Shown piece after piece: positions 9,745 to 21,721 of a stretch of 64,000 nt of DNA. Below the pieces are notes generated by a model. It did no database searches, was not told the DNA's origin, and was given only the letters and a program-made list of their open reading frames with translations. The number at the start of each line of letters is the position of its first letter. Positions within the stretch are counted from its first letter, which is position 1. Source of the stretch: Hydractinia symbiolongicarpus. Lineage: Eukaryota; Cnidaria; Hydrozoa; Anthoathecata; Hydractiniidae. The stretch is taken from contig NC_079877.1 in NCBI RefSeq assembly GCF_029227915.1, positions 5,148,001 to 5,212,000 of the forward strand. Reading direction: 5' to 3'. The position numbers and the translations under genes are program-made.

Positions 9745-12180
9745 ACGATTTTTTAATTCATTTTTTCACCACTAAAACGCATGAGACTTGTAGTTTTCAA
9801 AAATGTTTTCATTTTTGATGAGACGCTGAATAAAAGAAGTTTAATGGCCGGCAAACGAAAACCTGCGATTTCCCGTAAATCCTGGACTCGGCCCGTATAG
9901 TCAAAAGTATACAAAGAAAGTACCCAGGGAGTAAACTAATTTTCCAAACGATTTTTTAAATTATTATTTCACCATTAAAGCCCATGAGACTTGTAGTTTT
10001 TAAAAATGTTTTCATTTTTGATGAGACGCTGAATAAAAGAAGTTTAATCGCCGGCAAACGAAAACCCGCGACTTCCCGTAAATCCCGGGCTTGGCCCGTA
10101 TAGTCAAAAGTATACAAAGATAGTACCCAGGGAGTAAACTCATTTCCCGAACGATTTTTTAATTCATTTTTTCACCACTAAAACGCATGAGACTTGTAGT
10201 TTTCAAAAATGTTTTCATTTTTGATGAGACGCTGAATAAAAGAAGTTTAATGGCCGGCAAACGAAAACCTGCGATTTCCCGTAAATCCTGGACTCGGCCC
10301 GTATAGTCAAAAGTATACAAAGAAAGTACCCAGGGAGTAAACTAATTTTCCAAACGATTTTTTAAATTATTATTTCACCATTAAAGCCCATGAGACTTGT
10401 AGTTTTTAAAAATGTTTTCATTTTTGATGAGACGCTGAATAAAAGAAGTTTAATCGCCGGCAAACGAAAACCCGCGACTTCCCGTAAATCCCGGGCTTGG
10501 TCCGTATAGTCAAAAGTATACAAAGATAGTACCCAGGGAGTAAACTCATTTCCCGAACGATTTTTTAATTCATTTTTTCACCACTAAAACGCATGAGACT
10601 TGTAGTTTTCAAAAATGTTTTCATTTTTGATGAGACGCTGAATAAAAGAAGTTTAATCGCCGGCAAACGAAAACCTGCGATTTCCCGTAAATCCTGGACT
10701 CGGCCCGTATAGTCAAAAGTATACAAAGAAAGTACCCAGGGAGTAAACTAATTTCCCAAACGATTTTTTAAATTATTATTTCACCATTAAAGCCCATGAG
10801 ACTTGTAGTTTTTAAAAATGTTTTCATTTTTGATGAGACGCTGAATAAAAGAAGTTTAATCGCCGGCAAACGAAAACCCGCGACTTCCCGTAAATCCCGG
10901 GCTTGGCCCGTATAGTCAAAAGTATACAAAGATAGTACCCAGGGAGTAAACTCATTTCCCGAACGATTTTTTAATTCATTTTTTCACCACTAAAACGCAT
11001 AAGACTTGTAGTTTTCAAAAATGTTTTCATTTTTGATGAGACGCTGAATAAAAGAAGTTTAATGGCCGGCAAACGAAAACCTGCGATTTCCCGTAAATCC
11101 TGGACTCGGCCCGTATAGTCAAAAGTATACAAAGAAAGTACCCAGGGAGTAAACTAATTTTCCAAACGATTTTTTAAATTATTATTTCACCATTAAAGCC
11201 CATGAGACTTGTAGTTTTTAAAAATGTTTTCATTTTTGATGAGACGCTGAATAAAAGAAGTTTAATCGCCGGCAAACGAAAACCCGCGACTTCCCGTAAA
11301 TCCCGGGCTTGGCCCGTATAGTCAAAAGTATACAAAGATAGTACCCAGGGAGTAAACTCATTTCCCGAACGATTTTTTAATTCATTTTTTCACCACTAAA
11401 ACGCATGAGACTTGTAGTTTTCAAAAATGTTTTCATTTTTGATGAGACGCTGAATAAAAGAAGTTTAATGGCCGGCAAACGAAAACCTGCGATTTCCCGT
11501 AAATCCTGGACTCGGCCCGTATAGTCAAAAGTATACAAAGAAAGTACCCAGGGAGTAAACTAATTTTCCAAACGATTTTTTAAATTATTATTTCACCATT
11601 AAAGCCCATGAGACTTGTAGTTTTTAAAAATGTTTTCATTTTTGATGAGACGCTGAATAAAAGAAGTTTAATCGCCGGCAAACGAAAACCCGCGACTTCC
11701 CGTAAATCCCGGGCTTGGCCCGTATAGTCAAAAGTATACAAAGATAGTACCCAGGGAGTAAACTCATTTCCCAAACGATTTTTTAATTCATTTTTTCACC
11801 ACTAAAACGCATGAGACTTGTAGTTTTCAAAAATGTTTTCATTTTTGATGAGACGCTGAATAAAAGAAGTTTAATCGCCGGCAAACGAAAACCTGCGATT
11901 TCCCGTAAATCCTGGACTCGGCCCGTATAGTCAAAAGTATACAAAGAAAGTACCCAGGGAGTAAACTAATTTCCCAAACGATTTTTTAAATTATTATTTC
12001 ACCATTAAAGCCCATGAGACTTGTAGTTTTTAAAAATGTTTTCATTTTTGATGAGACTCTGAATAAAAGAAGTTTAATCGCCGGCAAACGAAAACCCGCG
12101 ACTTCCCGTAAATCCCGGGCTTGGCCCGTATAGTCAAAAGTATACAAAGATAGTACCCAGGGAGTAAACTCATTTCCCAA

Positions 12181-13601
12181 ACGATTTTTTAAATTATTAT
12201 ATCACCACTAAAGCCAAGGAGACTTTTAGTTTTTAAAAATGTTTTCATTTTTGATGGGACGCTGAATAAAAGAAGTTTAATCGCCGGCAAACGAAAACCT
12301 GCGACTTCCCGTAAATTCCGGACTCGGCCCGTATAGTCAAAAGTATACAAAGAAAGTACCCAGGGTGTAAAGTCATTTCCCGAACGATTTTTTAAACTAT
12401 TTTTTCACCACTAAAACGCATGAGACTTTTAGTTTTCAAAAATGTTTTCAATTTTGATGAGACGCTGAATAAAAGAAGTTTAATCGCCAGCAAACGAAAA
12501 CCTGCGAGTTCCCGTAAATCCCGTACTCGGCCCGTATAGTCAAAAGTATACAAAGAAAGTACCCAGGGAGTAAACTCATTTCCCAAACGATTTTTTAAAT
12601 TATTATTTCACCACTAAAGCCCATGAGACTTGTAGTTTTTAAAAATATTTTCATTTTTGATGAGACGCTGAGTAAAAGAAGTTTAATCGCCGGCAAACGA
12701 AAACCCGCGATTTCCCGTAAATCCCGAACTCGACCCGTATAGTCAAAACTATACAAGGAAAGTACCCAGTGAGTAAACTCATTTCCCGAACGAATTTTTA
12801 AATTATTTTTTTACCACTAAAACGCATGAGACTTGTAGTTTTCAGAAATGTTTTCATTTTTGATGAGACGCTTAATGAAAGTGGTTTAATCGCCGGCAAA
12901 CGAAAACCCGCGATTTCCCGTAAGTCCCGGGCTTGGCCCGTATAGTCGAATGTATACAAAGAAAGTACCCTGTGAGTAAACTCATTTCCAAAACGATTTT
13001 TTAAATTATCTTTTCACCACTAACACGCTTGAGACTTGTAGTTTCTAAAAATGTTTTCATTTTTGATGAGACGCTGAATAAAAGAAGTTTAATCGCCTGC
13101 AAACGAAAACCTGCGATTTCCCGTAAATCCCGAGCTCGGCCCGTATAGTCAAAAGTATACAAAGAAAGTACCCAGGGAGTAAACTCATTTCCCAAACGAC
13201 TTTTTAAATTATTATTTCACCACTAAAGCCCATGAGACTTGTAGTTTTTAAAAATGTTTTCATTTTTGATGAGACGCTGAGTAAAAGAAGTTTAATCGCC
13301 GGCAAACGAAAACCCGCCATTTCCCGTAAACCCCGGACTCGGCCCGCATAGTCAAAAGTATACAAAGAAAGTACCCAGGGTGTAAACTCATTTCCCGAAC
13401 GATTTTTTAAATTACTATTTCACCACTAAATCTCATGAGACTTGTAGTATTTAAAAATATTTTCATTTTTGATGAGACGCTGAATAAAAGAAGTTTAATC
13501 GCCGGCAAACGAAAACCCGCGACTTCCCGTAAATCCCGGGCTTGGTCCGTATAGTCAAAAGTATACAAAGATAGTACCCAGGGAGTAAACTCATTTCCCG
13601 A
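12181..13601 (+). repeat. M-N-L-G-K-L/H-I run
   Basis: Seven monomers matching the run from 7309 but shortened. The N at 12384 has private changes (caattttgatg, cgccagc). L at 12587 carries aaaactatac. After G at 12790 the array passes directly to K at 12993, omitting the H and I found at 8324 and 8527. Confidence 0.82.
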
Positions 13602-14819
13602 ACGATTTTTTAATTCATTTTTTCACCACTAAAACGCATGAGACTTGTAGTTTTCAAAAATGTTTTCATTTTTGATGAGACGCTGAATAAAAGAAGTTTA
13701 ATCGCCGGCAAACGAAAACCTGCGATTTCCCGTTAATCCTGGACTCGGCCCGTATAGTCAAAAGTATACAAAGAAAGTACCCAGGGAGTAAACTAATTTC
13801 CCAATCGATTTTTTAAATTATTATTTCACCATTAAAGCCCATGAGACTTGTAGTTTTTAAAAATGTTTTCATTTTTGATGAGACGCTGAATAAAAGAAGT
13901 TTAATCGCCGGCAAACGAAAACCCGCGACTTCCCGTAAATCCCGGGCTTGGCCCGTATAGTCAAAAGTATACAAAGATAGTACCCAGGGAGTAAACTCAT
14001 TTCCCGAACGATTTTTTAATTCATTTTTTCACCACTAAAACGCATGAGACTTGTAGTTTTCAAAAATGTTTTCATTTTTGATGAGACGCTGAATAAAAGA
14101 AGTTTAATGGCCGGCAAACGAAAACCTGCGATTTCCCGTAAATCCTGGACTCGGCCCGTATAGTCAAAAGTATACAAAGAAAGTACCCAGGGAGTAAACT
14201 AATTTTCCAAACGATTTTTTAAATTATTATTTCACCATTAAAGCCCATGAGACTTGTAGTTTTTAAAAATGTTTTCATTTTTGATGAGACGCTGAATAAA
14301 AGAAGTTTAATCGCCGGCAAACGAAAACCCGCGACTTCCCGTAAATCCCGGGCTTGGCCCGTATAGTCAAAAGTATACAAAGATAGTACCCAGGGAGTAA
14401 ACTCATTTCCCAAACGATTTTTTAATTCATTTTTTCACCACTAAAACGCATGAGACTTGTAGTTTTCAAAAATGTTTTCATTTTTGATGAGACGCTGAAT
14501 AAAAGAAGTTTAATTGCCGGCAAACGAAAACCTGCCATTTCCCGTAAATCCTGGACTCGGCCCGTATAGTCAAAAGTATACAAAGAAAGTACCCAGGGAG
14601 TAAACTAATTTCCCAAACGATTTTTTAAATTATTATTTCACCATTAAAGCCCATGAGACTTGTAGTTTTTAAAAATGTTTTCATTTTTGATGAGACTCTG
14701 AATAAAAGAAGTTTAATCGCCGGCAAACGAAAACCCGCGACTTCCCGTAAATCCCGGGCTTGGCCCGTATAGTCAAAAGTATACAAAGATAGTACCCAGG
14801 GAGTAAACTCATTTCCCAA
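13602..14819 (+). repeat. a/b dimer block, three units (third copy)
   Basis: Order a b a' b a b, with aatggccgg in the second a and gagactctg in the last b, as at 6091-7308. The third a (14414) has acctgccattt and aattgccgg. Its counterpart at 15429 shares acctgccattt, which links the two as duplicates. Confidence 0.88.
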
Positions 14820-15022
14820 ACGATTTTTTAAATTATTATATCACCACTAAAGCCAAGGAGACTTTTAGTTTTTAAAAATGTTTTCATTTTTGATGGGACG
14901 CTGAATAAAAGAAGTTTAATCGCCGGCAAACGAAAACCTGCGATTTCCCGTAAATCCCGGGCTTGGCCCGTATAGTCAAAAGTATACAAAGATAGTACCC
15001 AGGGAGTAAACTCATTTCCCGA
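14820..15022 (+). repeat. Chimeric monomer, M left half and b-like right half
   Basis: The left part has attatatcacc, gccaaggag and gatgggacg (M). After the tcgccggc core it changes to aatcccgggcttgg and gatagtaccc (b-like) instead of the M-type attccgg and gtaaagtcattt. It lies at the joint of the five-monomer duplication 14008-15022 / 15023-16037, where an unequal exchange would leave such a hybrid. Confidence 0.85.
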
Positions 15023-16037
15023 ACGATTTTTTAATTCATTTTTTCACCACTAAAACGCATGAGACTTGTAGTTTTCAAAAATGTTTTCATTTTTGATGAG
15101 ACGCTGAATAAAAGAAGTTTAATGGCCGGCAAACGAAAACCTGCGATTTCCCGTAAATCCTGGACTCGGCCCGTATAGTCAAAAGTATACAAAGAAAGTA
15201 CCCAGGGAGTAAACTAATTTTCCAAACGATTTTTTAAATTATTATTTCACCATTAAAGCCCATGAGACTTGTAGTTTTTAAAAATGTTTTCATTTTTGAT
15301 GAGACGCTGAATAAAAGAAGTTTAATCGCCGGCAAACGAAAACCCGCGACTTCCCGTAAATCCCGGGCTTGGCCCGTATAGTCAAAAGTATACAAAGATA
15401 GTACCCAGGGAGTAAACTCATTTCCCAAACGATTTTTTAATTCATTTTTTCACCACTAAAACGCATGAGACTTGTAGTTTTCAAAAATGTTTTCATTTTT
15501 GATGAGACGCTGAATAAAAGAAGTTTAATCGCCGGCAAACGAAAACCTGCCATTTCCCGTAAATCCTGGACTCGGCCCGTATAGTCAAAAGTATACAAAG
15601 AAAGTACCCAGGGAGTAAACTAATTTCCCAAACGATTTTTTAAATTATTATTTCACCATTAAAGCCCATGAGACTTGTAGTTTTTAAAAATGTTTTCATT
15701 TTTGATGAGACTCTGAATAAAAGAAGTTTAATCGCCGGCAAACGAAAACCCCCGACTTCCCGTAAATCCCGGGCTTGGCCCGTATAGTCAAAAGTATACA
15801 AAGATAGTACCCAGGGAGTAAACTCATTTCCCAAACGATTTTTTAAATTATTATATCACCACTAAAGCCAAGGAGACTTTTAGTTTTTAAAAATGTTTTC
15901 ATTTTTGATGGGACGCTGAATAAAAGAAGTTTAATCGCCGGCAAACGAAAACCTGCGACTTCCCGTAAATTCCGGACTCGGCCCGTATAGTCAAAAGTAT
16001 ACAAAGAAAGTACCCAGCGTGTAAAGTCATTTCCCGA
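15023..16037 (+). repeat. Second copy of five-monomer unit a' b a b M
   Basis: The order a' (aatggccgg), b, a (acctgccattt), b (gagactctg), M repeats the unit at 14008-15022, exactly 1015 bp later. This copy ends in a complete M monomer (15835), whereas the first ends in the M/b chimera. Confidence 0.88.
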
Positions 16038-19000
16038 ACGATTTTTTAAACTATTTTTTCACCACTAAAACGCATGAGACTTTTAGTTTTCAAAAATGTT
16101 TTCATTTTTGATGAGACGCTGAATAAAAGAAGTTTAATCGCCGGCAAACGAAAACCTGCGAGTTCCCGTAAATCCCGTACTCGGCCCGTATAGTCAAAAG
16201 TATACAAAGAAAGTACCCAGGGAGTAAACTCATTTCCCAAACGATTTTTTAAATTATTATTTCACCACTAAAGCCCATGAGACTTGTAGTTTTTAAAAAT
16301 ATTTTCATTTTTGATGAGACGCTGAGTAAAAGAAGTTTAATCGCCGGCAAACGAAAACCCGCGATTTCCCGTAAATCCCGAACTCGACCCGTATAGTCAA
16401 AACTATACAAGGAAAGTACCCAGTGAGTAAACTCATTTCCCGAACGAATTTTTAAATTATTTTTTTACCACTAAAACGCATGAGACTTGTAGTTTTCAGA
16501 AATGTTTTCATTTTTGATGAGACGCTTAATGAAAGTGGTTTAATCGCCGGCAAACGAAAACCCGCGATTTCCCGTAAATCCCGGGCTTGGCCCGTATAGT
16601 CGAATGTATACAAAGAAAGTACCCTGTGAGTAAACTCATTTCCAAAACGATTTTTTAAATTATCTTTTCACCACTAAAACGCTTGAGACTTGTAGTTTTC
16701 AAAAATGTTTTCATTTTTGATGAGACGCTGAGTAAAAGAAGTTTAATCGCCGGCAAACGAAAACCCGCGATTTCCCGTAAATCCCGAACTCGACCCGTAT
16801 AGTCAAAACTATACAAGGAAAGTACCCAGTGAGTAAACTCATTTCCCGAACGAATTTTTAAATTATTTTTTTACCACTAAAACGCATGAGACTTGTAGTT
16901 TTCAGAAATGTTTTCATTTTTGATGAGACGCTTAATGAAAGTGGTTTAATCGCCGGCAAACGAAAACCCGCGATTTCCCGTAAATCCCGGGCTTGGCCCG
17001 TATAGTCGAATGTATACAAAGAAAGTACCCTGTGAGTAAACTCATTTCCAAAACGATTTTTTAAATTATCTTTTCACCACTAAAACGCATGAGACTTGTA
17101 GTTTTCAGAAATGTTTTCATTTTTGATGAGACGCTTAATGAGAGTGGTTTAATCGCCGGCGAACGAAAACCCGCGATTTCCCGTAAATCCCGGGCTTGGC
17201 CCGTATAGTCGAATGTATACAAAGAAAGTACCCTGTGAGTAAACTCATTTCCAAAACGATTTTTTAAATTATCTTTTCACCACTAAAACGCTTGAGACTT
17301 GTAGTTTTCAAAAATGTTTTCATTTTTGATGAGACGCTAAATAAAAGAGGTTTAATCGCCGGCAAACAAAAACCCGCCATTTCCCGTAAACCCCGGACTC
17401 GGCCTGCATAGTCAAAAGTATACAAAGAAAGTACCCAGGGTGTAAAGTCATTTCCCGAACGATTTTTTAAACTATTTTTTCACCACTAAAACGCATGAGA
17501 CTTTTAGTTTTCAAAAATGTTTTCATTTTTGATGAGACGCTGAATAAAAGAAGTTTAATCGCCGGCAAACGAAAACCTGCGAGTTCCCGTAAATCCCGTA
17601 CTCGGCCCGTATAGTCAAAAGTATACAAAGAAAGTACCCAGGGAGTAAACTCATTTCCCAAACGATTTTTTAAATTATTATTTCACCACTAAAGCCCATG
17701 AGACTTGTAGTTTTTAAAAATATTTTCATTTTTGATGAGACGCTGAGTAAAAGAAGTTTAATCGCCGGCAAACGAAAACCCGCGATTTCCCGTAAATCCC
17801 GAACTCGACCCGTATAGTCAAAACTATACAAGGAAAGTACCCAGTGAGTAAACTCATTTCCCGAACGAATTTTTAAATTATTTTTTTACCACTAAAACGC
17901 ATGAGACTTGTAGTTTTCAGAAATGTTTTCATTTTTGATGAGACGCTTAATGAAAGTGGTTTAATCGCCGGCAAACGAAAACCCGCGATTTCCCGTAAAT
18001 CCCGGGCTTGGCCCGTATAGTGGAATGTATACAAAGAAAGTACCCTGTGAGTAAACTCATTTCCAAAACGATTTTTTAAATTATCTTTTCACCACTAAAA
18101 CGCTTGAGACTTGTAGTTTTCAAAAATGTTTTCATTTTTGATGAGACGCTAAATAAAAGAAGTTTAATCGCCGGCAAACGAAAACCCGCCATTTCCCGTA
18201 AACCCCGGACTCGGCCCGCATACTCAAAAGTATACAAAGAGAGTACCCAGGGTGTAAACTCATTTCCCGAACGATTTTTTAAATTACTATTTCACCACTA
18301 AAGCCCATGAGACTTGTAGTATTTAAAAATATTTTCATTTTTGATGAGACGCTGAATAAAAGAAGTTTAATCGCCGGCAAACGAAAACCCGCGACTTCCC
18401 GTAAATCCCGGGCTTGGCCCGTATAGTCAAAAGTATACAAAGATAGTTCCCAGGGAGTAAACTCATTTCCCGAACGATTTTTAAATTCATTTTTTCACCA
18501 CTAAAACGCATGAGACTTGTAGTTTTCAGAAATGTTTTCATTTTTGATGAGACGCTTAATGAGAGTGGTTTAATCGCCGGCGAACGAAAACCCGCGATTT
18601 CCCGTAAATCCCGGGCTTGGCCCGTATAGTCGAATGTATACAAAGAAAGTACCCTGTGAGTAAACTCATTTCCAAAACGATTTTTTAAATTATCTTTTCA
18701 CCACTAAAACGCTTGAGACTTGTAGTTTTCAAAAATGTTTTCATTTTTGATGAGACGCTAAATAAAAGAGGTTTAATCGCCGGCAAACGAAAACCCGCCA
18801 TTTCCCGTAAACCCCGGACTCGGCCCGCATAGTCAAAAGTATACAAAGAAAGTACCCAGGGTGTAAACTCATTTCCCGAACGATTTTTTAAATTACTATT
18901 TCACCACTAAATCTCATGAGACTTGTAGTATTTAAAAATATTTTCATTTTTGATGAGACGCTGAATAAAAGAAGTTTAATAGCCGGCAAACGAAAACCCG

Positions 19001-19082
19001 CGACTTCCCGTAAATCCCGGGCTTGGCCCGTATAGTCAAAAGTATACAAAGATAGTACCCAGGGAGTAAACTCATTTCCCGA
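16038..19082 (+). repeat. Mixed N-L-G-H-I run with a seven-monomer duplication
   Basis: N-L-G at 16038-16646 recurs at 17459-18067, 1421 bp later. The monomer at 16647 has an H left half (cgcttgag, tcaaaaatg) and an L right half (gctgagtaaaag, cccgaactcg). This H/L arrangement is that of type J, which is a fixed member of the later HOR. G occurs twice in a row at 16850 and 17053. The rest reads H/M N L G H I G H I. Confidence 0.78.
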
Positions 19083-21721
19083 ACGATTTTTTAATTCATT
19101 TTTTCACCACTAAAACGCATGAGACTTGTAGTTTTCAAAAATGTTTTCATTTTTGATGAGACGCTGAATAAAAGAAGTTTAATCGCCGGCAAACGAAAAC
19201 CTGCGATTTCCCGTAAATCCTGGACTCGGCCCGTATAGTCAAAAGTATACAAAGAAAGTACCCAGGGAGTAAACTAATTTCCCAAACGATTTTTTAAATT
19301 ATTATTTCACCATTAAAGCCCATGAGACTTGTAGTTTTTAAAAATGTTTTCATTTTTGATGAGACGCTGAATAAAAGAAGTTTAATCGCCGGCAAACGAA
19401 AACCCGCGACTTCCCGTAAATCCCGGGCTTGGCCCGTATAGTCAAAAGTATACAAAGATAGTACCCAGGGAGTAAACTCATTTCCCGAACGATTTTTTAA
19501 TTCATTTTTTCACCACTAAAACGCATGAGACTTGTAGTTTATAAAAATATTTTCATTTTTGATAAGACGCTGAATAAAAGAAGTTTAATCGCCGGCAAAC
19601 GAAAACCTGCGATTTCCCGTAAATCCCGGACTCGGCCCGTATAGTCAAAAGTATACAAAGAAAGTACCAAGGGTGTAAACTCATTTCCCGAACGATTTTT
19701 TAAATTATTTTTTCACCACTAAAACGCATGAGACTTGTAGTTTTCAAAAATGTTTTCATTTTTGATGAGACGCTGAATAAAAGAAGTTTAATCGCCTGCA
19801 AACGAAAACCTGCGGTTTCCCGTAAATCCCGGACTCGGCCCGTATAGTCAAAAGTATACAAAGAAAGTACCCAGGGAGTAAACTCATTTCCCAAACGACT
19901 TTTTAAATTATTGTTTCACCACTAAAGCCCATGAGACTTGTAGTTTTTAAAAATGTTTTCATTTTTGATGAGACGCTGAGTAAAAGAAGTTTAATCGCCG
20001 GCAAACGAAAACCCGCGATTTCCCGTAAATCCCGAACTCGGCCCGTATAGTCAAAAGTATACAAGGAAAGTACCCAGTGAGTAAACTCATTTCCCGAACG
20101 ATTTTTTAAATTATTTTTTCACCACTAAAACGCATGAGACTTGTAGTTTTCAAAAATGTTTTCATTTTTGATGAGACGCTGAATAAAAGAAGTTTAATCG
20201 CCGGCGAACGAAAATCCGCGATTTCCCGTAAATCCCGGGCTTGGCCCGTATAATTGAATGTATACAAAGAAAGTACCCTGTGAGTAAACTCATTTCCAAA
20301 ACGATTTTTTAAATTATCTTTTCACCACTAAAACGCTTGAGACTTGTAGTTTTCAAAAATGTTTTCATTTTTGATGAGACGCTAAATAAAAGAGGTTTAA
20401 TCGCCGGCAAACGAAAACCCGCCATTTTCCGTAAACCCCGGACTCGGCCCGCATAGTCAAAAGTATACAAAGAAAGTACCCAGGGTGTAAACTCATTTCC
20501 CGAACGATTTTTTAAATTACTATTTCACCACTAAAGCCCATGAGACTTGTAGTATTTAAAAATATTTCCATTTTTGATGAGACGCTGAATAAAAGAAGTT
20601 TAATCGCCGGCAAACGAAAACCCGCGACTTCCCGTAAATCCCGGGCTTGGCCCGTATAGTCCAAAGTATACAAAGATAGTACCCAGGGAGTAAACTCATT
20701 TCCCGAACGATTTTTTAATTCATTTTTTCACCACTAAAACGCATGAGACTTGTAGTTTTCAAAAATGTTTTCATTTTTGATGAGACGCTGAATAAAAGAA
20801 GTTTAATTGCCGGCAAACGAAAACCTGCGATTTCCCGTAAATCCCGGACTCGGCCCGTATAGTCAAAAGTATACAAAGAAAGTACCCAGGGAGTAAACTA
20901 ATTTCCCAAACGATTTTTTAAATTATTATTTCACCATTAAAGCCCATGAGACTTGTAGTTTTTAAAAATGTTTTCATTTTTGATGAGACGCTGAATAAAA
21001 GAAGTTTAATCGCCGGCAAACGAAAACCCGCGACTTCCCGTAAATCCCGGGCTTGGCCCGTATAGTCAAAAGTATACAAAGATAGTACCCAGGGAGTAAA
21101 CTCATTTCCCGAACGATTTTTTAATTCATTTTTTCACCACTAAAACGCATGAGACTTGTAGTTTTCAAAAATGTTTTCATTTTTGATGAGACGCTGAATA
21201 AAAGAAGTTTAATCGCCGGCAAACGAAAACCTGCGATTTCCCGTAAATCCTGGACTCGGCCCGTATAGTCAAAAGTATACAAAGAAAGTACCCAGGGAGT
21301 AAACTAATTTCCCAAACGATTTTTTAAATTATTATTTCACCATTAAAGCCCATGAGACTTGTAGTTTTTAAAAATGTTTTCATTTTTGATGAGACTCTGA
21401 ATAAAAGAAGTTTAATCGCCGGCAAACGAAAACCCGCGACTTCCCGTAAATCCCGGGCTTGGCCCGTATAGTCAAAAGTATACAAAGATAGTACCCAGGG
21501 AGTAAACTCATTTCCCGAACGATTTTTTAAATTATTATATCACCACTAAAGCCAAGGAGACTTTTAGTTTTTAAAAATGTTTTCATTTTTGATGGGACGC
21601 TGAATAAAAGAAGTTTAATCGCCGGCAAACGAAAACCTGCGACTTCCCGTAATTTCCGGACTCGGCCCGTATAGTCAAAAGTATACAAAGAAAGTACCCA
21701 GGGTGTAAAGTCATTTCCCGA
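19083..21721 (+). repeat. Mixed run with a/b dimers and first B-like monomer
   Basis: Order approximately a b D-like B-like L N/G H I a b a b M. The monomer at 19489 carries gataagac with accaagggtg (D features) and is followed at 19692 by a monomer with cgcctgc and cctgcggtttcc (B-like). The D-then-B order of the HOR domain therefore already exists here. The monomer at 20098 is an N/G-type chimera with aaaatccgcg and taattgaatg. Confidence 0.75.

Larger units (their letters stand above)
9339..12180 (+). repeat. a/b dimer block, seven consecutive 406 bp units
   Basis: Fourteen monomers alternate strictly a, b. The a monomers at 9745, 10151, 10963 and 11369 carry aatggccgg, while those at 9339, 10557 and 11775 carry aatcgccgg. 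The order is therefore plain, variant, variant, plain, variant, variant, plain. The final b carries gagactctg and is followed by M, as at 7106. Compared with the three-dimer versions, this block looks like local amplification of a 406 bp unit. Confidence 0.92.

Noticed and set aside
18104-18301. Plus-strand open frames of 65 codons here and at 55444-55641
   Set aside because: They exist because single substitutions removed the usual TAG in gtatagtc (catactc near 18222; gtagagtc near 55561). Isolated point changes in satellite, with no coding signal.
18335-18643. 102-codon minus-strand open frame across two monomers
   Set aside because: It arises from a T-to-A substitution near 18483 that removes a stop at the monomer junction. 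Its two halves are two reading frames of the same satellite.
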